Notes: generated from the letters alone by a model not told the origin. A DNA stretch of 34,018 bases from Clostridia bacterium (GCA_017523925.1 JAFWVQ010000010.1:1-34018); one strand, 5' to 3'; shown: positions 14,700-23,142, numbered from the stretch's first letter. A program made the numbers and translations.

Positions 14700-17630
14700 A
14701 TGAAGAATGGTTCCGTCTTCAAACGTCTCATGGCTCTCGCGCTTGCGTTCGTTGTGACGCTCGGCGTCCTCGCAGGTTTTGCCGAAGCGAAGGTCATGTC
14801 CACCGAAAAAACGGATGGCGCGCTCGTCAGGATCTACGAAGAGCCCACCCGTGCAGTGTATCTTGACAGCGGTCTGATCTCGGCGCGCAAGCTCACCCAG
14901 GGTCAGATCAAGACCCTTTTGAACCGGAGTCCGGCTTCGACTCCGTCGAATCTGTTCTCCTCCCAGCCCCGCTTCACCAATCCCCATGCCTCCGGCAGCC
15001 TCACGGACGAGGCGCTGAACGCTACGATTAACAGGGCGAACGCACTGCGCACCCTCGCGGGCGTTAACCCGATCGTGATGGACGCGGAGTATAACAGGAG
15101 CGCCCAGCACGGCGCGGTCCTGCTCTCCCTCGTTCCCTTCGGCCACACCCCCGTGAAGCCGAGCGGCATGAGCCAGGATTTCTACAATATCGGCTATGAC
15201 GGCACCTCCACCGGCTCGATCTGCGCGGGCTTCGAGCTCGTTAACTCCAACGACGGTTTCGTTGAGGATACCGGGGATTACAGCAACCTTCCTCAGCTTG
15301 GCCACAGGCGCCTCTTCCTCTCCTCGAGGATCACCAAGATCGGCTTCGGCTATGCAAACAACCCGAACTCCACATATAGGCACTATTCGGTATTCAAGCA
15401 TTTCTCCAATTCGGAGTGGAGCTGGCTCACCGATTCCGAGGACTATAACTTCATCGCATGGCCCGCAAGCGGCAACTTCCCGAACAATACCTACAGCTTT
15501 AACGGCAACACCGCGTGGAGCGTTTCGCTGAACCCCGATAAGTACACGGTGAACTCCAAGAACGATCTCACCGTTACCCTTCGCAGCACCTCGAGCGGCA
15601 AGAGCTGGACCTTCAAGGGCAATTACAGCCCCTCGATGACCGGCGCGTACTTCAACTATGACCAGAACGCCGGCAACTATATGCTCACCCCCACCATCAT
15701 TTTCCGCCCCAACGGCGTAAGCCAGTATAACGGCGAATACACCGTTTCGATCAGCGGAATCAAGAATAAGTCCGGTCAGGACGTTGACTTCAACTATCGC
15801 GTAAACTTCTTCGACCCCGCAAACGTGAACGCCGAGCCCATCGACGAGCCCACCCCCGGCATGGTCAAGATCAGCCTTGTGAACCGCTTCACCGGCATGG
15901 ATAACGACTCCGAGTGGGGCAACGGACAGGATAAGTACATCCCTCGCACGATCAGCTATCAGCTTCTTGCAAACGGTCAGCCCACCGGCAACGTTCAGAC
16001 CTTCTCGAACCCCTTCGGCGGCAATAAGACCTGGGACGATCAGGCAAGCTGGACCGTTCCCGCGAAGGATGCAAACGGCAACGCGATCAACTATACCGTT
16101 AAGGTAGTGAACGCAGATTCCCGCTGGATCCTCACCGCCAACACCAAGACCAACGTTTCCTCGACCGCGATCCGCTTCGATCTCACCCACCGCTGGGCGA
16201 TGGCCGAGTTCAACGTGAGTAAGACCTGGCGCGCCGTGAACGGCAGCACGACCAACGCTCCCGCAGGCGCAAGCATCACCGTTAAGCTCATGAAGCGCAA
16301 TACTTCCGGCGCGGATGAGATGGTATCCTCCCTCGTTCTGAATCAGCAGAACAACTTCAGCGGCATGTTCAAGAGCACCGCCTACACCAACACCGGCGTT
16401 TCCGACGGCTTCCTTCCCAGGGTCTTCCTCAAGGACGGCAGCGGCAGCGTGATTTTTGAAAACGGCAAGCCCAAGATCGACCCCAACGGCTACTACCTCG
16501 TTGAGGAGGGTTACAACGCCGATTATTGGACCCCCGAGATCCCCACCGGCATCTGCGGAGCATCCTACTACAACGCTTCCGGCAACGGCTCGTTCAGCAT
16601 CGGCTTCAGCAACCGCGCTGTGGATCATTCCCAGCCCACTCCCGTTCCGACTCCGGTCCCGACCCCCGTTCCCACTCCCACTCCTGTCCCGACTCCGGTT
16701 CCGACCCCCGTTCCCACTCCCACTCCGGTTCCCGCGTCCAAGCTCGATATCGCAAACGTTATCGTGGCTTCCGAGGAGAGCGCCAACGGCGACCGCAAGG
16801 AAAACGCGATCGACGGCAGCAACAACACCATGTGGCACACCAGGTGGGGCGTTGCGACTCCCGCTCAGGATCGCTTCATCACCCTCGAGCTTGCCTCCCC
16901 CGCGACTCTGACCAGGTATGAGTATCAGCCCCGCGTCACCGGAAACAACAATGGCAGGGTAAACCAGTACAGGATCTCCGTCAGCATGGACGGCGTGAAC
17001 TGGACCGTTGCGGCCACCGGCAATTGGGCGGACAACGGCGCGCTCAAGGCAGTGGAATTTGCAAGCCCCGTGACGGCGAAGTTCGTTAAGCTCGAAGGCG
17101 TTACCACCTACGGCAGCGTTCCCGCTCAGACGAACCACTTCATGAGCGCCGCGGAGCTCAGGGTATTCGGCACCGCCTTGAACCTTGCGACCGTTGGCAG
17201 AAACGAGATCGCGAACGTACTCGTCGGCTCCGAGGAAGTCGCCAACGGCGGCAAGAAGGAGAACGCGATCGACGGCAACAACGCCTCCATCTGGCACACC
17301 AGCTGGGCGGCGGCGGCTCCCCTCGAGCAGCGCTACATCACGCTTGAGCTCAAGAATGCCGCATACGTCGGCAGGTACGAGTATCAGCCCAATGTCGGCG
17401 GCGCAAACGGCCGAGTGAACCAGTACAGGATCTCCGTCAGCATGGACGGCAGCAGCTGGACGGTCGTAAGCACCGGAAGCTGGGCAAACGACGGCTCCCT
17501 CAAAACGGCGGAATTCAGCCCCGTTTTAGCGAAGTTCGTTCGCCTTGAGGGCGTGACCACCTACGGCTCAAGGCCCAATATCTTCATGACCGCCGCAGAG
17601 ATAAGGCTTGCGGCACTGAACGCCAACTGA
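14700..17630 (+). CDS. Large secreted CAP-domain protein with two discoidin-type (F5/8C) domains
   Basis: ATG 14700 follows GGAGG at 14690-14694 and opens a signal peptide with a cleavage site near FAEA-K (residue 30); 976 residues. Residues about 100-245 are a CAP/SCP domain: LNATINRANALRTLAGVNP, SAQHGAV (His137) and GHRRLFLSSRITKIGFGYA, which matches the conserved GHRxxxL...xxG-G core. Residues about 400-640 contain two beta domains resembling Cna-B-type modules. A Pro-Thr-Val linker (646-678) leads to two tandem domains (about 680-827 and 834-976) of the F5/8 type C/discoidin family, each with KENAIDG near the start, a YEYQP strand and NQYRISVSMDG. Such domains usually bind glycans. There is no LPXTG signal, so the protein is probably released or held by sugar binding. 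No partner or enzyme activity is evident. Confidence 0.9.
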   Translation: MKNGSVFKRLMALALAFVVTLGVLAGFAEAKVMSTEKTDGALVRIYEEPTRAVYLDSGLISARKLTQGQIKTLLNRSPASTPSNLFSSQPRFTNPHASGSLTDEALNATINRANALRTLAGVNPIVMDAEYNRSAQHGAVLLSLVPFGHTPVKPSGMSQDFYNIGYDGTSTGSICAGFELVNSNDGFVEDTGDYSNLPQLGHRRLFLSSRITKIGFGYANNPNSTYRHYSVFKHFSNSEWSWLTDSEDYNFIAWPASGNFPNNTYSFNGNTAWSVSLNPDKYTVNSKNDLTVTLRSTSSGKSWTFKGNYSPSMTGAYFNYDQNAGNYMLTPTIIFRPNGVSQYNGEYTVSISGIKNKSGQDVDFNYRVNFFDPANVNAEPIDEPTPGMVKISLVNRFTGMDNDSEWGNGQDKYIPRTISYQLLANGQPTGNVQTFSNPFGGNKTWDDQASWTVPAKDANGNAINYTVKVVNADSRWILTANTKTNVSSTAIRFDLTHRWAMAEFNVSKTWRAVNGSTTNAPAGASITVKLMKRNTSGADEMVSSLVLNQQNNFSGMFKSTAYTNTGVSDGFLPRVFLKDGSGSVIFENGKPKIDPNGYYLVEEGYNADYWTPEIPTGICGASYYNASGNGSFSIGFSNRAVDHSQPTPVPTPVPTPVPTPTPVPTPVPTPVPTPTPVPASKLDIANVIVASEESANGDRKENAIDGSNNTMWHTRWGVATPAQDRFITLELASPATLTRYEYQPRVTGNNNGRVNQYRISVSMDGVNWTVAATGNWADNGALKAVEFASPVTAKFVKLEGVTTYGSVPAQTNHFMSAAELRVFGTALNLATVGRNEIANVLVGSEEVANGGKKENAIDGNNASIWHTSWAAAAPLEQRYITLELKNAAYVGRYEYQPNVGGANGRVNQYRISVSMDGSSWTVVSTGSWANDGSLKTAEFSPVLAKFVRLEGVTTYGSRPNIFMTAAEIRLAALNAN
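16635..16733 (+). repeat. Pro-Thr-Val linker repeat inside the CAP gene
   Basis: The DNA encodes two 14-residue copies of TPVPTPVPTPVPTP plus a partial third, a 42-bp tandem repeat. It separates the CAP/beta part from the discoidin part, as an extended linker. The repeat is likely to vary in copy number. Confidence 0.85.
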
Positions 17631-17641
17631 GGCGGGCGAAA

Positions 17642-17710
17642 CCTCGATGCACGATGCATTGAGACCAACCGATCATTAGCGCAAAGCCTCTGCTTCGCCT
17701 TCTGATAACA
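17642..17710 (+). repeat. Possible degenerate member of the intergenic hairpin family, copy E
   Basis: CTCGATGCA (17644-17652) and TGCATTGAG (17656-17664) form a 9-bp stem (one G-T pair) with a 3-nt loop, followed by CCAACCGATCATTAGCGCA. The order CCTCGAT ... ATCATTAGCGCA is shared with copy D. The TAGTGAA array is missing, so membership is tentative. Confidence 0.4.
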
Positions 17711-17730
17711 ACTTAATACCTACCTGAAAC

Positions 17731-17771
17731 CCGAAGGTCGCTCGAGCTCAGCTTGGGCGATTTTCGGTTTT
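17731..17771 (+). terminator. Probable terminator of the CAP gene
   Basis: CCGAAGGTCGC (17731-17741) pairs with GCGATTTTCGG (17757-17767) over 11 bp, two of them G-T pairs, followed by only four T residues. It lies 100 bp after the stop at 17630. The weak T-run lowers certainty. Confidence 0.55.
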
Positions 17772-17774
17772 GGC

Positions 17775-17803
17775 TTTACGCGCAAGGCTTTGTTTGGTAT
17801 AAT
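17775..17803 (+). promoter_or_regulatory. Possible promoter before the frameshifted gene
   Basis: A perfect TATAAT (17798-17803) has a weak -35, TTTACG (17775-17780), with a 17-bp spacer. It overlaps the first ATG of the broken gene (17802), so either the real start is further down or this match is accidental. Confidence 0.4.
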
Positions 17804-18079
17804 GGAAACTGGGAAAACCGATAAAGAGCTGAAGCGCAGAGCCGATCCGATAGAGGGGCTTTTTGCGCGAAGATTCTATGAAAAGCTCGATGAAAGCGGG
17901 CAGGAGCGCTTCCTCAAAACGCTTTCATCGATCTGCAGCGACAACACCATGCCGCTTGAAAGCTGCGAGGATAAGGAGCGCTGCCATGCGTATTTCTTTT
18001 GTGCGGCGGCGAGAAGCTGATAACCGATCATGAGATCCTCATCATGAACGGCGAGGTGTATTTTAGAAAGGGCAAATGA
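17802..18079 (+). pseudogene. Small gene broken by a one-base frameshift
   Basis: From ATG 17802 the frame encodes ELKRRADPIEGLFARR...DNTMPLESCEDKERCHAYFF and then hits a stop at 18018-18020. In the frame one base back, starting near 18000, the sequence continues as CGGEKLITDHEILIMNGEVY and ends KGK at the TGA 18077-18079. Adding one T to the TTTT run at about 17998-18001 would join both parts into one protein of about 92 residues with a Cys-rich centre. I do not recognise the family. It may be a decayed gene, an error in a homopolymer or, less likely, programmed frameshifting. It lies 28 bp before the RNA methyltransferase gene on the same strand. Confidence 0.65.
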
Positions 18080-18107
18080 TCGCCCGAAGCGCGAAAAACG
18101 ACCGAAT

Positions 18108-18938
18108 ATGAACATTATCGAGATAAAAAGCATTGAAAACGAAGCGCTTGCGCCCTATGCGAGGCTGACCGAGGCGCAGCTCAAAAGGGCGGGCGAGGGC
18201 GAAGGGCTGTTCATCGCCGAAAGCCCGAACGTTGCGCTTGCAGCGATAGAGGCGGGGTATGAGCCCGTTTCGGTCTTGACCGAGGCGGGGCTTCTTCGCC
18301 AAACCGAGGCGAGCCTTGGCGGCATGATCGGTGAAACCCCGGTTTTCGTTGCGGATACGGCGGTTTTTGAGGGTATAACGGGCTTTCATCTCTCGCGCGG
18401 AATGCTTGCGGCGATGAAAAGGAAGGTTCTTCCCGAGGTAAGCGCGCTCGTTTCGGGCGCTGGGCGCATAGCCGTTATGGAGGGCGTCAGCGATGCTTCG
18501 AATATCGGCTCCATCTTCCGCTCCGCCGCTGCGCTCGGCATGGACGCGGTGCTCGTAGGCGCGAATTGCTGCGATCCGCTGAACCGCAGAGCCGCGCGGG
18601 TCAGCATGGGCACGGTGTTTCAAATTCCGTGGACGGTGCTGCCCTGTATGGAAACGGCCAAAAACCGCGCCGATATCGCGCTTTTGCAGAATCTCGGCTT
18701 CAAGGTGGCGGCGATGGCGCTCGATGACAACTCGGTTTCGGTTTCTGATACCGCGCTGAAAAACGAGAAGAAGCTCGCCGTGCTGCTCGGCGCGGAGGGG
18801 CCGGGACTCGATAAGGAAACGATAAAAGCCTGCGATTATACCGTGAAAATACCGATGTTTCACGGCGTGGACTCGCTGAACGTTGCGGCCGCGAGCGCCG
18901 TGGCGTTTTGGGAGATGAGCGGGAAGAGCAGGGAATGA
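18108..18938 (+). CDS. TrmH/SpoU-family RNA 2'-O-ribose methyltransferase
   Basis: 276 residues from ATG 18108; the upstream ribosome site is weak. Residues 1-110 form a substrate-binding domain (LFIAESPNVALAAIEAGYEP resembles the L30e-like part), and residues 118-270 are the SPOUT knot. Motif 1 is NIGSIFR (132-138, with the conserved Asn and Arg), motif 2 is LLGAEGPGL (227-234) and motif 3 is IPMFHGVDSLNVAAASAV (248-265). The enzyme should methylate the 2'-OH of a ribose in rRNA or tRNA using SAM; the exact nucleotide cannot be read from the sequence. The gene follows a broken small gene and is followed by the longest intergenic repeat copy. Confidence 0.92.
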   Translation: MNIIEIKSIENEALAPYARLTEAQLKRAGEGEGLFIAESPNVALAAIEAGYEPVSVLTEAGLLRQTEASLGGMIGETPVFVADTAVFEGITGFHLSRGMLAAMKRKVLPEVSALVSGAGRIAVMEGVSDASNIGSIFRSAAALGMDAVLVGANCCDPLNRRAARVSMGTVFQIPWTVLPCMETAKNRADIALLQNLGFKVAAMALDDNSVSVSDTALKNEKKLAVLLGAEGPGLDKETIKACDYTVKIPMFHGVDSLNVAAASAVAFWEMSGKSRE

Positions 18939-18949
18939 AGCTCGCTGAG

Positions 18950-19117
18950 CTAATGATGCTTGCCTTCGGCAAATGATGTGCGCTTCGCGCATAATGCGTT
19001 CCTTCGGAACATTGAGGAAGAAATCCCGCAGGGATTTCAAATAATGAATAGAAGCTGAAGAAACGCCCTCGGCGTTTCATCCACAACTATTCACTATTCA
19101 TTATTAACTATTCACTA
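18950..19117 (-). repeat. Intergenic hairpin/TAGTGAA repeat, copy F (longest, five hairpins)
   Basis: Five perfect hairpins, each with a 3-nt loop, follow one another on the plus strand: TTGCC-TTC-GGCAA (18960-18972), TGCGC-TTC-GCGCA (18979-18991), GTTCC-TTC-GGAAC (18998-19010), GAAATCCC-GCA-GGGATTTC (19020-19038) and GAAACGCC-CTC-GGCGTTTC (19060-19078). Then come ATCCACA and a TTCACTA-type array (19086-19117), the complement of TAGTGAA. The array ends 5 bases before the ATG at 19123 and so occupies the place of a ribosome site. It fills almost the whole gap between two genes. Confidence 0.85.
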
Positions 19118-19122
19118 AAACT

Positions 19123-20025
19123 ATGTACCTTACCTCCTTCACCCTTCCAAACGAGGATACCGAATACTCCATCGCCCGCGCGCGAATGGCGCAAAACGGT
19201 GGGCCTGATTTCGGCTACCTTGAAAACGGCTACCCCTGCGGCATATTCCCCAAAAAGGGGCTTGAAACGGTGCATTTCGGGCACATAACGATCTTCTACG
19301 GCGGCAACGGCTCGGGCAAGAGCACGCTTTTGAACATCATCGCGCAGAAGCTGGAGCTGCACCGCGTTTCGCCGTTCAATTCAAGCGAGCTTTTCGATAT
19401 GTACGCAAACGCCTGCCGCTATGCCTTGGGCGAGGACGACGAGGGCGTGAAACTGCGAATCCCGAACGGCAGCCGCATAATCACCAGCGACGATATCTTC
19501 GATTATATGCTTGCCGCAAGGGATAATAACGCCGATATCGCGGAGGAGACCGAGCGCGGGCGCGGCGAATGGCGCAGGCGCAAATACGGCGAAACGGTCA
19601 AGCTGTCGGGAATGAAGGACTACGAGGAGCTGCGGCTTCAGGTGCTTGCAAGGAGCAAAACGCGGCGGCAGTTCCTTCATAAAACGGCGGGCGTGGAAAC
19701 GCGCCTTATGAGCAACGGCGAGACCGCGCTTGCGTATTTCGATGAAAAGCTGAAGCCGGATACGCTCTACCTTCTCGATGAGCCCGAAAACAGCATGAGC
19801 CCCAAGCTTCAGCTCGAGCTGTTCAATATTCTGACCGAGCTTGCAAGATACTGCGGCTGCCAGCTCGTGATTGCAACGCATTCGCCGTTTCTGCTTTCGC
19901 TCGAGGGTGCAAGGGTGTATGATCTCGATTCGGAGCCCGTGCAGGTGCGCCCGTGGCAGGAGCTTGAAAACGTTCGAACGTACTATGAGTTTTTCAAATC
20001 GCATGAAAAGGAATTCAACGAATGA
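19123..20025 (+). CDS. AAA/ABC-like ATPase of the AAA_15/AAA_21 type
   Basis: 300 residues. Walker A is GGNGSGKST (residues 60-68); an SNGETALAYF segment occupies the ABC signature position; Walker B is LYLLDEPE; and the switch His lies in ATHSPFLL. It is soluble, without membrane segments. The N-terminus MYLTSFTLPNEDTEYS is a plausible family start, so I keep ATG 19123 although the 5 bases before it follow directly on an intergenic repeat and no ribosome site is visible. The stop overlaps the start of the metallopeptidase gene (ATGA, 20022-20025), so the two proteins are probably made together. Function unknown; such ATPases often act with a partner encoded next door. Confidence 0.9.
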   Translation: MYLTSFTLPNEDTEYSIARARMAQNGGPDFGYLENGYPCGIFPKKGLETVHFGHITIFYGGNGSGKSTLLNIIAQKLELHRVSPFNSSELFDMYANACRYALGEDDEGVKLRIPNGSRIITSDDIFDYMLAARDNNADIAEETERGRGEWRRRKYGETVKLSGMKDYEELRLQVLARSKTRRQFLHKTAGVETRLMSNGETALAYFDEKLKPDTLYLLDEPENSMSPKLQLELFNILTELARYCGCQLVIATHSPFLLSLEGARVYDLDSEPVQVRPWQELENVRTYYEFFKSHEKEFNE

Positions 20026-22286
20026 ATAGAAACACGAAAAACGCGCTTATCATCACCGCACTCTTCTTTGCGCTTTTCGCCCTGCCGATCGCGGGCATAC
20101 TCGCCTTAAAGGGCGTGGAGTGGGGTGCACTTTCGGTGGGTCAGAGCACGCTCTTTGCTTCAGGCGTGCTGCTCGGCTTCTTCCTCATCATGCTTTTGGT
20201 CGTGTATATAAGGAAAAACGAGCGAAGCAGCGATGATGAGAGCGATAAGCAGATCCGCGTTTTGAAGCGGCGCGGCGTGCTGACGCTCGTTTGCGCGGCG
20301 GCGCTCGTGCTGCTTGCGTTCTTCCTCGGGCGGCTTATAAACGCGGAGCTTGATCGTGCGGTGTTCATCGCGCTGCTCGTTTTGTGCGCCGTTGTTCCGC
20401 TTGCGCTTATCGCGATAGGCTTGTGGGCAAGGGCGAAGCTGATGGCGGAGCTTGGCAGCTACCCCGATGAGGAGATGTACAACACCTTTTTGCAGCAGCG
20501 CGAGCTTGCCGATGAAGCCGCGAAGAAAACGAAAAAGCAGCTTGATATAAACAGGCTGAACGCGGGAATTTTGGCGGGTATGCTCGGCTTTTGCGGCTTC
20601 GGCTGCGCGTTTTTCGCTTCGCTTCTTCGCCTTTCGCCGGTTCCCGCCGTGCTCGCTATCGTCTATTCGCTTCTGCTCGTCTGCGCCGCTCTGAACAGGA
20701 TAATGCTGAAAACGCCCGCCGCTTTCATGGACGACAGCAGCTACTACGTTGAAAAAACGGAGTTTCCCGTGCTTTATTCGATAGCCGAGCGCGCGGCGGA
20801 GCAGGTGGGCTGCACCGACGGCTTCCGCATCGCGATACTGCCGAATCACGGAAGCATAGGCATCGCCGATGTGGACGGCAAAATATCGCTTCTAACGGGC
20901 GTGCAGCTGCTTTCGCTGCTCTCCGAGGATGAGCTTCTTTCCATATTCCGCCATGAGTTTTCGCATATTGTTTCCGAAAAGGGCAGCAAAATAGCGCGGT
21001 TCGCCCGCTGGCAGGCGCTCGGGCGCTCGATCTTTCCGCTTTGCGGCGTGCTCGATAAGCTTTTCTTCTCCTACTGGGATTCTCAAGCCGCGTTTTTGAC
21101 CGAGCTCCACCGCTTCGGCGAATCGGTGCGGCAGGAGGAAAACGCGGATCGCGCCATGCTGATCGGCTGCGATAAGCGCATCGCGGCTTCGGCGCTGATA
21201 AAAACCGAGTTTCACTCCAATTTCGAGTTCGAGAGCAATTCCTACGACACCCCTTCGGAGCTGGACGGCGAGAGGATACCAAATGATCTTGCAGTGCGCA
21301 GAAACAGGGAGCTTTTGGAGCGCATCGAGCTGCGAAAGGACGAATGGATGCGCCTTATCCCGCTCGAGATACATGCGCGAAATGCCTCGCACCCCACCCT
21401 TAAAATGAGGCTTGCGGCGATGGGTGCGGAGGATGCGCAGATGCTTCCCTGCGAGGATTCGGCGGAGTTTGCATCGGAAAAGCAAAAAGCGCTTGAATTT
21501 GCGAACGGGATACTGGAAAAAGAGCTTGAGGAGGCCTACACGTCGGCGCGAAAGAACGTGCTTGAGACCGTTCCCGCTTGGGAAAGCGCGGGAAAGCCGC
21601 TCGTGGCCGAGGAGTATGCGGATATTATCTCCGCGCTCGTGGATATGGGAAGGGTAAGCGATGCCGAGGCGCTTGCGGACAGGGCGATAGCCGAGCTTCC
21701 CGAGGCGGGCAGGGCGTACGCCTGCCTCTACAAGGGCGGATTGCTTGCAAAGCGATACGATAGGGCCGCGTTTCCGCTGCTCTATGAGGCGATCGAGACC
21801 GAAAACTACGTTGAAGAGGGGCTCGAGCTGATTGGCGGGCTCTGCTGCAGGCTCGGCGACGAGGAGGAGCTTGAAAAATACCGCAAGGCCGCGCCCGAGC
21901 TTATGCGAAAGTACGTTACCGAATACGAAAAGATCGGCACGATAGACAAAAGCTCGGTGCTTTTGGAGGAAAAGCTCGACGAGGGCGAGCTTGAGGCGAT
22001 GCTCGAGCATTTCGCGGGCTTTGAAAACGGCATGATAGACGAAATCTACCTAGTTCGCCACAAGATTTCGGAGCAGATGGCGGCAAGCGCGGTGATCGTG
22101 CGCTTCTCGATCGACTGCGGAAACACGGAAAAAGCCGAGATAATGCATAAAATATTCAACTATCTGCACACCGTGAGCAAGCGTCAGTATTCGCTGCATG
22201 AGTATGACGAGGTGCCAAAGAAAAAGCTCCAAGAGGTGCCGAACAGCCTCGTTTACTCCAAAAAACGGGGCGGAAAGGAGGAGTGA
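20022..22286 (+). CDS. M48-type membrane metallopeptidase with C-terminal helical repeats
   Basis: 754 residues, translationally coupled to the ATPase gene by ATGA. The N-terminal 230 residues contain about six membrane helices. HEFSH (311-315) is the zinc-binding HExxH, and EENADRAM supplies the third ligand of M48 peptidases (ExxAD, Glu372). A helical region from about residue 485 has TPR-like character (AEALADRAIAELPEAGRAY, YDRAAFPLLYEAIETEN). Family knowledge suggests a membrane protease active near the inner face, as in HtpX. The protein is more than twice the length of HtpX because of the long C-terminal part. Partnership with the ATPase is inferred from coupling only. Confidence 0.88.
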   Translation: MNRNTKNALIITALFFALFALPIAGILALKGVEWGALSVGQSTLFASGVLLGFFLIMLLVVYIRKNERSSDDESDKQIRVLKRRGVLTLVCAAALVLLAFFLGRLINAELDRAVFIALLVLCAVVPLALIAIGLWARAKLMAELGSYPDEEMYNTFLQQRELADEAAKKTKKQLDINRLNAGILAGMLGFCGFGCAFFASLLRLSPVPAVLAIVYSLLLVCAALNRIMLKTPAAFMDDSSYYVEKTEFPVLYSIAERAAEQVGCTDGFRIAILPNHGSIGIADVDGKISLLTGVQLLSLLSEDELLSIFRHEFSHIVSEKGSKIARFARWQALGRSIFPLCGVLDKLFFSYWDSQAAFLTELHRFGESVRQEENADRAMLIGCDKRIAASALIKTEFHSNFEFESNSYDTPSELDGERIPNDLAVRRNRELLERIELRKDEWMRLIPLEIHARNASHPTLKMRLAAMGAEDAQMLPCEDSAEFASEKQKALEFANGILEKELEEAYTSARKNVLETVPAWESAGKPLVAEEYADIISALVDMGRVSDAEALADRAIAELPEAGRAYACLYKGGLLAKRYDRAAFPLLYEAIETENYVEEGLELIGGLCCRLGDEEELEKYRKAAPELMRKYVTEYEKIGTIDKSSVLLEEKLDEGELEAMLEHFAGFENGMIDEIYLVRHKISEQMAASAVIVRFSIDCGNTEKAEIMHKIFNYLHTVSKRQYSLHEYDEVPKKKLQEVPNSLVYSKKRGGKEE

Positions 22287-22289
22287 GCT

Positions 22290-22496
22290 ATGGCGAAGAA
22301 CGGTAATAATTCGGGAAACAAGAAGGCGAGATTCATTCCCTATACCAAGCTCTCCAAGAAGAAAAAGAAGGAGCGCGACGGCGAAAAGCGCACAACCTGG
22401 GAGGGCATGAGCCCCGTTACGCGCGTTGCACCGGATAAAAAGAAGTACGACCGCAAGCGCGAAAAGCGAAATGCGTTTGACAGCGAGGACCAATAA
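22290..22496 (+). CDS. Very small, highly basic protein
   Basis: 68 residues from ATG 22290, which follows GGAGGAGTGAGCT and lies 3 bp after the stop of the peptidase gene. About one third of the residues are Lys or Arg (KLSKKKKKERDGEKR, DKKKYDRKREKR). The centre, TWEGMSPVTRVAPDKK, looks conserved in style. It is predicted to be disordered and could bind nucleic acid or ribosomes. I recognise no family. Tight coupling to the peptidase gene suggests a three-gene operon from 19123. Confidence 0.7.
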   Translation: MAKNGNNSGNKKARFIPYTKLSKKKKKERDGEKRTTWEGMSPVTRVAPDKKKYDRKREKRNAFDSEDQ

Positions 22497-22554
22497 GAGT
22501 AAAATTAGTGAACGGCGAACCGTCCGCCAACAAGTATCAAGGAGGAAAAACCAA

Positions 22555-22986
22555 ATGAACAGCAAGAAAAGCATCCTTCCCACCCTGCTCAGCGCGCTTG
22601 CGCTCGTGCTTGCCGCCGCCGCGCTGGCCGTGGCGCTGCTTAAAAAGGCGCCGATGGCGGGCGAGGCGTCGACGCAGTACGTTATCTACGTCGGCACCAA
22701 CGATATGGACACCTACGCTCCCAAATATTCGCAGGAGGAAGCGCGGCGGATCGTGGACGAGATCTGCCTCAGGCACTTCGAGGGCTACACGCTGCAGGAG
22801 GCGATCGGCTCCTGGACGGATGAGAAGCAGAATATCACCCACGAGTACACGATCGTTTGCTATTTCGACGATGCGGACAGGGAGACCGTCTATAAAGCGG
22901 CGGATGAGATCATAGCCGCGCTGAATCAAAACACCGTGCTCATCGAGCGGGACGATATCCGCATGGAGTATTATTCGGGAAAGTGA
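22555..22986 (+). CDS. Membrane-anchored DUF3574-like protein
   Basis: ATG 22555 follows AAGGAGG (22539-22545); the product has 143 residues. An N-terminal hydrophobic helix (ILPTLLSALALVLAAAALAV) anchors or exports it. The soluble part, QYVIYVGTNDMDTY...EEARRIVDEICLRHFEGYTLQEAIGSW and then THEYTIVCYF, resembles the DUF3574 fold, where a sulfite- or dimer-type ferredoxin-like domain has been suggested. The function is unknown. The gap of 58 bp from the basic-protein gene means it may belong to the same transcript. Confidence 0.75.
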   Translation: MNSKKSILPTLLSALALVLAAAALAVALLKKAPMAGEASTQYVIYVGTNDMDTYAPKYSQEEARRIVDEICLRHFEGYTLQEAIGSWTDEKQNITHEYTIVCYFDDADRETVYKAADEIIAALNQNTVLIERDDIRMEYYSGK

Positions 22987-22997
22987 ATGCGCTTAGC

Positions 22998-23117
22998 CGA
23001 TGAAACCGCCCGTGAGCGATGAAACCGCCCGTGGCCGATGAATAAATGAAGGATGAAAGAAGAACTCCCGTGGAGCTCGGCTTCGACCGTTCATTTTTCA
23101 TTATTCATTATTTACTG
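22998..23117 (-). repeat. Intergenic repeat, copy G, with a 19-bp tandem repeat
   Basis: Two tandem copies of a 19-bp unit starting CGATGAAACCGCCCGTG (22998-23016 and 23017-23035) and a partial third are followed by an imperfect hairpin GAACTCC-CGT-GGAGCTC (23062-23078, one mismatch) and a decayed TTCATTA-type array (about 23091-23117). The array precedes the next gene start by 26 bp. It looks like a degenerate member of the same family as copy F. Confidence 0.6.
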
Positions 23118-23142
23118 ATCAACGATCCGAAACGGAGGCAGC

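Noticed and set aside
14679..17297. An 872-codon open frame on the minus strand opposite the CAP gene
   Set aside because: The plus strand encodes clear CAP and discoidin domains with a signal peptide and ribosome site. The antisense frame is open because of codon bias; it gives a His/Val/Gly-rich sequence with no recognisable domain.
20892..22010. A 372-codon open frame opposite the M48 peptidase gene
   Set aside because: It has no domain and lies wholly within a gene with HEFSH and coupled start; it is a GC-bias shadow.
22998..23035. The 19-bp tandem units considered as a CRISPR start
   Set aside because: The units are directly adjacent without spacers, too short, and no cas gene is near.
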